From NCBI GenBank assembly GCA_964579295.1, contig CAZOGK010000017.1, forward strand, positions 5,798 through 69,797: 64,000 bases of DNA, given 5' to 3'. A model generated the notes under the pieces. That model ran no database searches. It saw only the letters and a list, made by a program, of their open reading frames with translations, and had not been told where the DNA came from. The position numbers and the translations under genes were made by a program. The DNA is from JAAYYY01 sp964579295. Lineage in GTDB: Bacteria; Chloroflexota; Anaerolineae; Promineifilales; Promineifilaceae. This document shows positions 54,025-61,998 of this stretch, piece by piece (position 1 is the stretch's first letter; every line of letters starts with the position of its first letter).

Positions 54025-54975
54025 TCACGCCAGCTCTCCCCGCGCCTTCCGCTCCTGCGGCAGCAGGCTGTAGTAGATGAAGCGGTGCAGCGGCACGTCA
54101 ACGCCAGCTTCCCCGGCCAGCCGCACCACCGCGCCGCTCTGCGCCTCCAGCTCCGAAGGCCGCCCCTCGAGAATATCGCGCTGCATTGAGGCTGTCGCCC
54201 CCGGCGGCAGCGCGTCCATAAAACCCATCGCCCCTTCCATGTCGGCCGGCGTCAGGCCCACACCGCGCGCCAGCGCCACCGCATAAATCTCTTCCAGTGA
54301 TTGCTGCAGCAGCGCCCGCGTCTCCGGCAGGCTGCGCATCACGCCCACCGGCGCCCGTGTCACCGCCCCCACGCCGCTGAAGGTGGCAATCATCAGAAAC
54401 TTGCGCCACAAGGCCGCCTCGATGTCCTCCGGTATCTCCGCCGTCAGCCCCTCACAGGGGGCAAAGGCTGCCAGCAGCGCCGCCAGCCGCGCGTCCGGCG
54501 CGCCGTCCAGCCGGCCAAAGGCAATGCGCGGCGCCGCCCCCTCGTGCCGGATCAGCCCCGGCCCGCCCACCGCCGTAATCAGGCTGCACAGCCCGGCGGC
54601 CGCGTGCTGCTCCCCCAGCGCCGCCGCTACCTGGTGCGGCGCCTCGACCCCATTCTGCAGCGGCACGACCACCGTCTCCGGCCCGACCAGAGGGCCCATT
54701 GCCGCCAGCGCCCCGGCCACCTGCCACGTCTTCACCGCCAGCAGCACCACGTCCGCCTGCCCCCACCGCGCCGCCAGCCGTCCCGGCTCCTCCTCCGCCA
54801 CTACCGGCGCTATGCGAAAATCGCCAGCGATGCTCTCGACCTGCAGCCCGTCCGTCTGCAGCGCCCGCAAATGCGCGCCGCGGGCGATAAAGGCCACCTC
54901 TTCCCCCGCCTGCGCCAGCCGCCCCCCAAAATAACCACCTACCCCGCCTGTCCCGTAAATCGCAATCCGCATCAT
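54025..54975 (-). CDS. panE: 2-dehydropantoate 2-reductase
   Basis: 316 residues. Rossmann motif YGTGGVGGYFGG for NADPH at the N-terminus, then LLAVKTWQ, LQNGVEAP and the catalytic Lys in LWRKFLMIA, and PSELEAQSGAVVRLA near the C-terminus. Reduces ketopantoate to pantoate in pantothenate/CoA synthesis. No other pan genes are adjacent; members of this family also act on related 2-keto acids, so the exact substrate is an inference. Confidence 0.88.
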   Translation of the reverse strand: MMRIAIYGTGGVGGYFGGRLAQAGEEVAFIARGAHLRALQTDGLQVESIAGDFRIAPVVAEEEPGRLAARWGQADVVLLAVKTWQVAGALAAMGPLVGPETVVVPLQNGVEAPHQVAAALGEQHAAAGLCSLITAVGGPGLIRHEGAAPRIAFGRLDGAPDARLAALLAAFAPCEGLTAEIPEDIEAALWRKFLMIATFSGVGAVTRAPVGVMRSLPETRALLQQSLEEIYAVALARGVGLTPADMEGAMGFMDALPPGATASMQRDILEGRPSELEAQSGAVVRLAGEAGVDVPLHRFIYYSLLPQERKARGELA

Positions 54976-54991
54976 CCTCTCCGTTTGCCGG

Positions 54992-55360
54992 CTACACGCT
55001 GTCGCTCTCAGGCCACCCGGCGGGCGGCGCCGCTTCCCACAAAGGCCGCCGGTAGCGAAAGACGCTGCGCAGCCGGTCGACGTCGATTTCCGGCAGCTCC
55101 TGTTCGATCAGATCATACGTCTCTTCTACCAGCGAGGCGAGCAGCGGCGCGCTCGCAGCGGGCTCGGCCCGGTACACGTCGCGCAGGCGCGGCAGCAGCG
55201 CGCGCGGCTTGAGCGCCAGCCGCCCGTCGACCACCTCCAGCCACTTGAAGCCGAAGTAGTAGACCCGGTGAAGCCCGAGCAAGACGTGCAGGAGCTGTTG
55301 CTGCACCTGGGCATAACCGTGATAGAGCATCGTCAGGTTCTCGGCGCGCGCCAGCCACAT
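54992..55360 (-). CDS. Uncharacterised protein, possible C-terminal remnant of a nucleotidyltransferase
   Basis: 122 residues, mostly alpha-helical: LTMLYHGYAQVQQQLLHVLLGLHRVYYFGFKWL. The sequence resembles the C-terminal helical part of DUF4037-type nucleotidyltransferase proteins, but the catalytic domain is missing. The frame continues upstream of the ATG for about 19 codons (EIVIVRRWE) to a TGA without another ATG or GTG, as expected if a longer gene was truncated by the divergent stress-protein promoter region. It could also be a real small gene with the ATG at 55360. 16 bp before panE on the same strand. Confidence 0.5.
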   Translation of the reverse strand: MWLARAENLTMLYHGYAQVQQQLLHVLLGLHRVYYFGFKWLEVVDGRLALKPRALLPRLRDVYRAEPAASAPLLASLVEETYDLIEQELPEIDVDRLRSVFRYRRPLWEAAPPAGWPESDSV

Positions 55361-55376
55361 CTCCCAGCGCCGAACG

Positions 55377-55405
55377 ATGACAATTTCGCCCGGCTGTGGT
55401 CTAAT
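55377..55405 (+). promoter_or_regulatory. Promoter of the universal stress protein gene
   Basis: ATGACA (55377-55382), 17-bp spacer, TCTAAT (55400-55405), 45 bp before the ATG, which is preceded by GAGGAGAGG. Confidence 0.55.
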
Positions 55406-55450
55406 AGGTGCGCTTCAGCATACACTCAAACCACGAGGAGAGGCAACCCC

Positions 55451-55903
55451 ATGGAACGCATTCTCGTAGCCGTTGACGACGACCAGCAGGCGCCGCGCGT
55501 CATAGAGCTTGCCGGCCAGGTCGCCCGCACCTGCGGCGCCGCCCTCACCATCTGCCACGTTATGCCCGAAGAGCGCTACCGCCGCATCGAAGCCCGCCAG
55601 CAGCGCGAGCAGGTCGCCGTGCCCTTCTCCCTCAGCCAGGGCGAGCTGCAGGCGGCCGAGCTGGCCGCCGCCTTCGCCCGCCCCCTCGCCGGCGCCGGTG
55701 TCTCCTTCACCACCACCGGCCGCGTCGGCGACCCCGCCCCCACCATCGTCGCCCTCGCCCGCGAACTCGACGCCGACCTCATCATCCTCGGCTTCGAGGC
55801 GCTCACCGGCCTCGAACGCATCCGCGCCCTGGGCAGCGTCTCCCGCGCCGTCATGGAGATGACCCGCCGCCCGGTAATGGTCGTGCCCGCCGTCAGCGAG
55901 TGA
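55451..55903 (+). CDS. Universal stress protein (UspA family)
   Basis: 150 residues. Starts ERILVAVDDDQQAPRVIELAGQVA and ends with the nucleotide-binding loop ILGFEALTGLERIRALGSVSRAVMEMTRRPVMVVP, close to the G2xG9xG(S/T) pattern of ATP-binding USPs. An inserted segment RYRRIEARQQREQVAVPFS separates beta-2 from the second helix. Probably a cytoplasmic dimer induced by stress or growth arrest. Single gene. Confidence 0.9.
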   Translation: MERILVAVDDDQQAPRVIELAGQVARTCGAALTICHVMPEERYRRIEARQQREQVAVPFSLSQGELQAAELAAAFARPLAGAGVSFTTTGRVGDPAPTIVALARELDADLIILGFEALTGLERIRALGSVSRAVMEMTRRPVMVVPAVSE

Positions 55904-58900
55904 CCGTAGAAGTATTTGAGCGATTCAGCTAGGATTTACGTTCAATCGCTTTGGTGGCGGATTACGGGCCTGGGACTGCAGATGCTTACCGAAGGGGAAA
56001 ATGAACATGGGGCAAGAGACTAAAATGGTCAGCCGTGAAATGACCTTATCTGTCATCGAGCGCCTTAGGAAAGAGTATGCTGCACACTATAAGCATCTAG
56101 ATCGCGCTAATGAAGCGGAAACTCGACTACTACTTATAGATGAAGTGCTTCAGGCACTCGGGTGGTCGAAAGATAGTTTCAACCCGGAAGAGTCAGCCGG
56201 TCAAGCGGGGTATCTAGACTACCTTCTCAGGACCGATGCAGTTCCACGTCTGATTGTCGAAGCCAAGAAGTTTGGTCACACCTTCGGACTCCCACGAGGC
56301 CAGAGACAGAGGAACCATTATCAGCTCCGCTCACTAAGATCTTCGTATGGTCAACCCCTAACGGATGTGCTAGAGCAGGCCAGGCGCTACGCTATGGAGA
56401 CGAAGGTGCCGTTTGCTGTGTTAACTAATGGCGGTGAGTGGATTCTAGCGCAGTTAACTAGAACTCCTGGCTATAGCTCTGTCGATGAACTTCAGGCTGT
56501 CTACTTCGGCAACCTGCTAAAAGACGATTTTCGATTCGGTTTTTTCTGGGACCTTCTGTCCCGCTCGCGGGTTGAGCAAGGAGAGATCGAGAGCTATTTT
56601 GCTGACATTAACTCAAAAGAGGCTGACTATTGCCGGAGTCCACAGTCAACCTTTGGAGTTCTTCAATGGAGCAAAGATTCCGACTTAGCCTACATCCGGG
56701 AATTCTATGACCGGTTCTTCGACGAGATAATTGATCCGAGGCGACGAGCGATGCTCGAGCGTTGCTTTGTAACCAATTCAGAATTGGACCATTATCAAGG
56801 TGAGCTTCAGCGAACACTACGGGACTCTGGTCCGACATTCCTTGGTGATGCCATTGAGATTTCTCCAGAGGAGCGTGATCGCCTAGTCCGCCTAGATACC
56901 GGGGATATGAAGGGTCGAGTGATTCTCGTGACGGGTTCAGTTGGGTGTGGAAAGACGACACTTGTTCACAAGGTTCTAGTGGAGGCTAAGCAGGACGACT
57001 CTCTGATGTGCGTTGTAATCAATCTCATTAACGAGATCGTCTCTGAAAGGATTGACATTGCCGATGTTCTCTGGAGATACCTTGACGAGGAGTGGCGCAA
57101 TATTGACAGAGATTCTTATACGTATGATGAGCTCACGAAAATCTTCCAAGGGGAAATCGCGCGCCTTAAGGCCGGTCCGCAGGCAAGGCTTTTCTTACAA
57201 GATCAAGCAGAGTACATTCGCCAGGAGGCCTTATTGCTGGAGCAGTTGAGTTCGAATCCCAGCAAGTTCCTGACTGCGTGTTGGCGTTATCGACAACGAA
57301 GGCATAAGGGAATCGTTGTCGTCTTCGACAATGTGGATCGCGCCTCCCAACGGTATCAAGAACAGGTATATGCATTTGCACATCAACTTGCGGATACAAC
57401 CGGAGCCACAGTGATCCTGACGATGCGGGAGTTCACATTCTTTCGCGGGCGAGAGGCTGGGTTTCTCGATGTTCGCTCTAGCGACGTTGTTTTCCACCTA
57501 AAATCGCCAAACCTGCTGCAAATCTTGTCCAAGCGAATACGGTACGTGGAGGATCATCTAGATGGGGACTACCGAGTGTCCCAATGGCGGCGCACAGGTG
57601 ATTTGGAGTCATTTCGGACTGCCGCGCATAGACATTCCCAGATGCTCAAGAAGGTATTCTTACTTGACAAAGAGGGGCAACAAAGGCTGGGAGTCTTAGA
57701 GGCAATTGGATGGCACAATGTAAGATCCTTTTTTGAGGCTCTGCGGCAAGTACACGTCGCCTTGGGCAACCATTCAAAGCCTTGGGATGTCCCCGAAATT
57801 ATCGCAGCCCTGATGACTCCCCAAACGCAGGGACGTCCAATCCTCCATAATATCTATAGACCATCATATCCTCACTTCAAGTGTTATTTCCTAAAGCTAA
57901 GACTACTGCTCCTGCTCATCTATGGACAGCAGGAGTACGAAACGAGACGTGGAACCTCCTACGACAGATTGATCACCCTACTAAGACTATATGGTTATCA
58001 TGTTTACTGGATAAAAACGGCGATTGCGGAACTAGTGCGAGAGCGGTTCCTGGAATGTCTCGAAGCTCCGACAGAAGAAGAATATACTAAAGACTATGAT
58101 CTGCAGCCAACTCACTCCTTCCGACCGTCACCGTTAGCCGTAGTGCTAGTGGAGCAATTGGCTGCTCAACCTGTGTACTTAAGCCTTATTGGCAACGATC
58201 TACCTTTTCATAGTCCACACAACTTCAAGCAATACAAAGATGCTCTCAGCGAGGTCTATGAGGCGATCGGGTCTCGTGAACTCGAGAGAGACGCTGTAGA
58301 TTTGTTGCCCAATCCGTTGGGGCAAATCGTGGCAAAGTACTTGGTCGGCATGTTTGAGGCCGAGCAACCGCCGCAGAACCTGCTAAACTACATTCCTGAG
58401 ATTGGTGCCACCGAAGATAAGTTGTCTCGCATCGTTAGGGTGCTTAGGACTATCGCCAACGTCTCAGTACCAGCAGTAAAACGCTATCATGACGCGTCAA
58501 CTCAGCCTTCGCTATTTCCAGATATAGCAGGGCTAATTCCCAGTTCGGAGAGGTCGAGGATTCCTATACCAAGCAGCATCAATTCGCTTACAATAGGTCG
58601 CTCTGAGCAAGGACCGTTGATCTTCTGGGCGCTCGTGCAACTTAGGGCCGAGGGAATAACGAGTGCAACTGGCGTTGAGATAACCAACGTGATCAATGTT
58701 TACCTCGTTGGTGATCATGAGAAAAAGGCTCCAAACAACATCTCGCGTGCGCTTCGTAGCGCAACTCTGCAGAATCAGCCTTGGTTATTGACGATTCCAA
58801 TTAGTGAACGAAAGAAGTCTTTCGCACTCAGAGATGGATGGGAGCAGTACTGGTTGGCGCTATTCGGTAGTACACCACCTATGCTCGGTCATGAGTGACA

Positions 58901-59000
58901 TCCGTCTGCAGTATCTACATCAAGACCATTCAATCATGAACTTAATGTAGCGGATGCCGCGCAGGAAGGGGAGCGCTATAACCGGCCTCGAGCGTCTTTC
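55904..59000. other. Low-GC island carrying one gene
   Basis: Sampled 60-bp lines inside run from 40 to 55% G+C, against about 65% on either side, and codon use shifts to A/T-ending codons across the whole gene. The change occurs just after the stress-protein stop (55903) and just before the transporter gene (59001). No tRNA, integrase or terminal repeat longer than 7-8 bp was seen at the edges. Recent horizontal transfer is inferred. Confidence 0.8.
56001..58898 (+). CDS. HsdR-like nuclease domain fused to a P-loop NTPase; putative single-gene defence protein
   Basis: 965 residues. Residues 1-210 look like the N-terminal domain of type I restriction subunit R: LLLIDEVLQALGW, then the PD-(D/E)XK core GYLDYLL (Asp73) ... 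LIVEAKK (Glu87, Lys89) and PFAVLTNGGEWIL. Residues 300-490 form a P-loop NTPase with Walker A TGSVGCGKTT (about 311-320), Walker B IVVVFDNVDRAS (Asp443) and VILTMRE; DNVDR recalls KAP/STAND ATPases. The region 500-880 is helical without a recognised repeat. The end (ITSATGVEITNVINVYLV...NNISRALRSATL) looks like a winged helix. Nuclease plus signal-NTPase fusions are typical of anti-phage systems such as Avs; this one is shorter and I cannot match it to a named family. Confidence 0.8.
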   Translation: MNMGQETKMVSREMTLSVIERLRKEYAAHYKHLDRANEAETRLLLIDEVLQALGWSKDSFNPEESAGQAGYLDYLLRTDAVPRLIVEAKKFGHTFGLPRGQRQRNHYQLRSLRSSYGQPLTDVLEQARRYAMETKVPFAVLTNGGEWILAQLTRTPGYSSVDELQAVYFGNLLKDDFRFGFFWDLLSRSRVEQGEIESYFADINSKEADYCRSPQSTFGVLQWSKDSDLAYIREFYDRFFDEIIDPRRRAMLERCFVTNSELDHYQGELQRTLRDSGPTFLGDAIEISPEERDRLVRLDTGDMKGRVILVTGSVGCGKTTLVHKVLVEAKQDDSLMCVVINLINEIVSERIDIADVLWRYLDEEWRNIDRDSYTYDELTKIFQGEIARLKAGPQARLFLQDQAEYIRQEALLLEQLSSNPSKFLTACWRYRQRRHKGIVVVFDNVDRASQRYQEQVYAFAHQLADTTGATVILTMREFTFFRGREAGFLDVRSSDVVFHLKSPNLLQILSKRIRYVEDHLDGDYRVSQWRRTGDLESFRTAAHRHSQMLKKVFLLDKEGQQRLGVLEAIGWHNVRSFFEALRQVHVALGNHSKPWDVPEIIAALMTPQTQGRPILHNIYRPSYPHFKCYFLKLRLLLLLIYGQQEYETRRGTSYDRLITLLRLYGYHVYWIKTAIAELVRERFLECLEAPTEEEYTKDYDLQPTHSFRPSPLAVVLVEQLAAQPVYLSLIGNDLPFHSPHNFKQYKDALSEVYEAIGSRELERDAVDLLPNPLGQIVAKYLVGMFEAEQPPQNLLNYIPEIGATEDKLSRIVRVLRTIANVSVPAVKRYHDASTQPSLFPDIAGLIPSSERSRIPIPSSINSLTIGRSEQGPLIFWALVQLRAEGITSATGVEITNVINVYLVGDHEKKAPNNISRALRSATLQNQPWLLTIPISERKKSFALRDGWEQYWLALFGSTPPMLGHE

Positions 59001-59846
59001 CTATCCCTTCACCGCCCCCATCGTAAACCCGGCCACCAGCCGGTCCAGGAACATGTTGTAGACGATGCCCACCGGGATGGCGACGATAACGGCCGCGGCC
59101 AGCAGCGACTGCCAGAAGAAGACATCGCCGCGGATCAGCTCCACCGGCACGCCCACGCTGATCGTGCGCTGCGCCGACGAGCCGATGAAGGTCAGCGCGT
59201 AGACAAACTCGTGCAGCGTCAGCGTAAAGGTGAAGACGATGACCGCAATCACCCCCGACACCGACAGCGGCATCACCACGCGGAAGAAGGCCGCCATGCG
59301 GCTGTAGCCATCCACCATCGCCGCCTCCTCCAGGTCACGCGGAATCGACTTAAAGAAGCCCATCAGCAGCCAGGTCGAAAACGGGATAGAAATCGTCGGG
59401 TAAACCAGCACCAGCGACCAGCGGCTGTCGTTCAGCCCCAGCGCCACCACCATACGGAACAGAGGAATAAAGAGCAGCGTCGGCGGCACCAGGTAGACGA
59501 GGAACATGGCAATGCCCGCCGTCTCGCCCCAGCGCCCGCTCAGCCGCGCCAGGCTATAGGCGGCCGGCACGGCAATGACGACCGTGATGATGACCACCAG
59601 CGCCCCCACAAAGAGCGAGTTGCGCACAAAGGTCAGGTAGTTGGTGCGCTGGAAAAGCAGCTCCAGATTTGCCAGCGTCGGCGCCATCTCATAGAGAAAC
59701 GGGTTGCTGGCCGAGCGATACAGCTCGCGGTCCTGCTTGAAAGCCGTAATCAGCATCACCAGGAAGGGCGCCGCCGCAAAAAAGACAAAGAGCAGCAGAA
59801 TCCCATAGACCAGCAGCCGCTGCCGCCAGGAGGTCAATCGCTTCAT
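59001..59846 (-). CDS. Sugar ABC transporter permease (MalG-type)
   Basis: 281 residues from ATG 59846, which shares one base with the TGA of the preceding permease (TGATG). Six membrane helices and the EAA loop EEAAMVDGYSRMAAFFRVVMPLS that docks on the ATPase. Inner-membrane component of a CUT1-class carbohydrate importer. Last gene of the operon binding protein, ATPase, permease, permease. Confidence 0.93.
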   Translation of the reverse strand: MKRLTSWRQRLLVYGILLLFVFFAAAPFLVMLITAFKQDRELYRSASNPFLYEMAPTLANLELLFQRTNYLTFVRNSLFVGALVVIITVVIAVPAAYSLARLSGRWGETAGIAMFLVYLVPPTLLFIPLFRMVVALGLNDSRWSLVLVYPTISIPFSTWLLMGFFKSIPRDLEEAAMVDGYSRMAAFFRVVMPLSVSGVIAVIVFTFTLTLHEFVYALTFIGSSAQRTISVGVPVELIRGDVFFWQSLLAAAVIVAIPVGIVYNMFLDRLVAGFTMGAVKG

Positions 59847-60829
59847 CAGGTCACCTCCGTGCGCCGCGCCAGGCGCAGCACCAGAATAGCCACTGCCAGC
59901 AGCACCGGGAACATGAAGAGGGCAATCGCCGCGCCCTCGCTGAGCGCGCCGCCGTTCACCCCCTTGAACCAGGCCCACAGCGGCAGCACCTGAGTGTAGT
60001 AAACCGGCCCGCCGCGCGTCAGCACAAAGGGCACCACCATATCGCTAAAGGTAAAGATGAGGCCAAACAACAGGGCAATCGCCATAATCGGCATCACCAG
60101 CGGCAGCACCACCTGGAAATGGATGCGCAGGAATCCGGCCCCATCCACCTCCGCCTGGTCCAGCAAATCCTGCGGAATCGACGTCATCCCCGCCAGCAGA
60201 ATCACCGTCGCCAGCGGTAGAATGCGCCAGACGTGCACCATAATAATGGAGGCAATCGCCAGATCTTCCTTACCCAGGTAAAAGAGATTGCGCGCCGGCC
60301 CCAGCAGCGTGCCCGGCCCCAGCAGCCCTATCTGCACCAGCACCCAGTCGATGGTGCTGAACTTGGAGTCGAGAATCCACAGCCAGCCGACCGCGCCCAG
60401 AGAAATGGGCGTGGCCCACGGCAGGATGATGAGGAAGCGCGCCAGCCACTTGCCGCGGAAATCGCGTGACATCACCACCGCCAGCACGTTCGCCAGCACA
60501 ATGACGATGATTTGCGCCGCCACGGTAAAGGTGAAGCTGTTCTGCAGCGCCCGGCGGAACTGCGGCGTCGTCGTCACCCGCTGGAAGTTGCGCAGGCCAA
60601 TAATCTCGAGTTCCGTATTGCCTGCCGTGATGTCGCTCAGGCTGAAGGCAATCGCCAGGAAAAAGGGTATGCCCACCAGAGCAATGATGTAGATGACCGC
60701 CGGCGCCAGGAACAACACGCCCAGCAGCCCCTCGCGGTCGGCCAGGAACCAGCCGCGTGGCGTCTCCCCCGGCGCCGCCCGCCCCGGCGCCGGAACCAGC
60801 GTCTTTTCGTCTAACGTCTTTTCGGCCAT
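59846..60829 (-). CDS. Sugar ABC transporter permease (MalF/UgpA-type)
   Basis: 327 residues from ATG 60829. A soluble N-terminal stretch of about 30 residues, then six helices; the EAA loop is LLDQAEVDGAGFLRIHFQVVLPLV. It forms the channel with the second permease. Starts 10 bp after the ATPase gene stop. Confidence 0.93.
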   Translation of the reverse strand: MAEKTLDEKTLVPAPGRAAPGETPRGWFLADREGLLGVLFLAPAVIYIIALVGIPFFLAIAFSLSDITAGNTELEIIGLRNFQRVTTTPQFRRALQNSFTFTVAAQIIVIVLANVLAVVMSRDFRGKWLARFLIILPWATPISLGAVGWLWILDSKFSTIDWVLVQIGLLGPGTLLGPARNLFYLGKEDLAIASIIMVHVWRILPLATVILLAGMTSIPQDLLDQAEVDGAGFLRIHFQVVLPLVMPIMAIALLFGLIFTFSDMVVPFVLTRGGPVYYTQVLPLWAWFKGVNGGALSEGAAIALFMFPVLLAVAILVLRLARRTEVT

Positions 60830-60839
60830 AGCTGCCCCC

Positions 60840-61868
60840 TCACAACGGCTGCGGCCCGACGCGCAGGCCGCTGCCCTTATCAAAGAAGCGCAGATTGTCG
60901 TCGCGCACCACAAACTCATACTCGGCGCCCGCCTCGATGGGAATAGAGACGGTGGACGGTAGCTTGGCCACGGTGCGCTCATGCTCGCCGCCGCCAACCG
61001 TGCCATAGAGCAGCCGGTCTGAGCCCAGGTTCTCCACCCGGCCCACGGCAAAGGGGAAGACCGTCGTGCCCGCACCGTTGCCCGCCACCGCCGCCGGCAG
61101 GAACGTCTCCGGCCGGAAGCCCAGGTAATAGTGTTCGTGGTCCAGCAGATTCATCGGCGGCGAGCCGAGGAAAGTCGCCACAAAGGTATCGGCCGGGTCG
61201 TTGTAAATCTCGTCCGGCGTGCCAATCTGCCGCACCTTGCCGGCGTTCATCACCACAATGCGGTCGCCCAGCCCCATCGCCTCGATCTGGTCGTGGGTGA
61301 CGAAGATGGTCGTCATGCCCAGCTGGCGCTGGAAACGCTGCAGCTCGTCGCGGGCCAGCGCCCGCAGCTTGGCGTCCAGGTTCGAGAGCGGCTCGTCCAG
61401 CAGCATGACCGACGGCTCCTTCACCAGGGCGCGCGCCAGCGCCACACGCTGCCGCTCGCCGCCGGAAAGCTGGCGCGGGCGGCGGTCGAGCAGCCGCTCG
61501 ATGCCCAGCACCCGCGCTGCCCACTCGACCTTCTCCTTGATTTCCCCCTTCGGCTGCTTGCGCGCCCGCAGCGGAAAGGAGATGTTGTCGTAGACCGACA
61601 TGTGCGGGTAGAGGGCGTAGCTCTGGAAGACCATCGCAATCTCGCGCGCCCGCGGCGGCAGCGCCGTCACGCGCCGCCCATTGATGATAATCTCGCCCTC
61701 GGTCGGCCGCTCCAGCCCCGCAATCATGCGCATCAGCGTCGTCTTGCCGCAGCCCGATGGCCCCAGGATGACGATCAGCTCTCCTTCTTCGATGCTCAGG
61801 TCGACGCCGTTCACTGCCTTGACGTCGCCAAACTCCTTCTTCAGCCTCTCAATCTCCACAAATGCCAT
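60840..61868 (-). CDS. Sugar ABC transporter ATPase (MalK/UgpC-type)
   Basis: 342 residues. Walker A GPSGCGKTT, Q-loop VFQSYALYPHMSV, signature LSGGERQR, Walker B VMLLDEPLSNLDAKLR and switch His in FVTHDQ, followed by a C-terminal TOBE-type regulatory domain of about 100 residues (LGFRPETFLPA). Powers import by the two permeases. 131 bp with two palindromes separate it from the binding-protein gene. Confidence 0.95.
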   Translation of the reverse strand: MAFVEIERLKKEFGDVKAVNGVDLSIEEGELIVILGPSGCGKTTLMRMIAGLERPTEGEIIINGRRVTALPPRAREIAMVFQSYALYPHMSVYDNISFPLRARKQPKGEIKEKVEWAARVLGIERLLDRRPRQLSGGERQRVALARALVKEPSVMLLDEPLSNLDAKLRALARDELQRFQRQLGMTTIFVTHDQIEAMGLGDRIVVMNAGKVRQIGTPDEIYNDPADTFVATFLGSPPMNLLDHEHYYLGFRPETFLPAAVAGNGAGTTVFPFAVGRVENLGSDRLLYGTVGGGEHERTVAKLPSTVSIPIEAGAEYEFVVRDDNLRFFDKGSGLRVGPQPL

Positions 61869-61884
61869 AATGGCTCCTCTGCAA

Positions 61885-61976
61885 CAGGTGGGGCAGTCCG
61901 GGCAGACTGCCCCACCTTCAAACTTATAGACGGCTCTTCCAGACCTGACAGGTCGCCAAGACGACCTGTCAGGTCT
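61885..61976. repeat. Two palindromes between the binding protein and the ABC ATPase
   Basis: GGTGGGGCAGTC ... GACTGCCCCACC (61887-61916, about 12-bp stem) and AGACCTGACAGGTCG ... CGACCTGTCAGGTCT (61940-61976, 15-bp stem; each arm is itself the dispersed GACCTGTCAGGTC palindrome). They lie in the transcribed spacer directly 3' of the binding-protein gene. Confidence 0.8.
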
Positions 61977-61998
61977 CGCAACGGTCAGTCAGCGGCGC

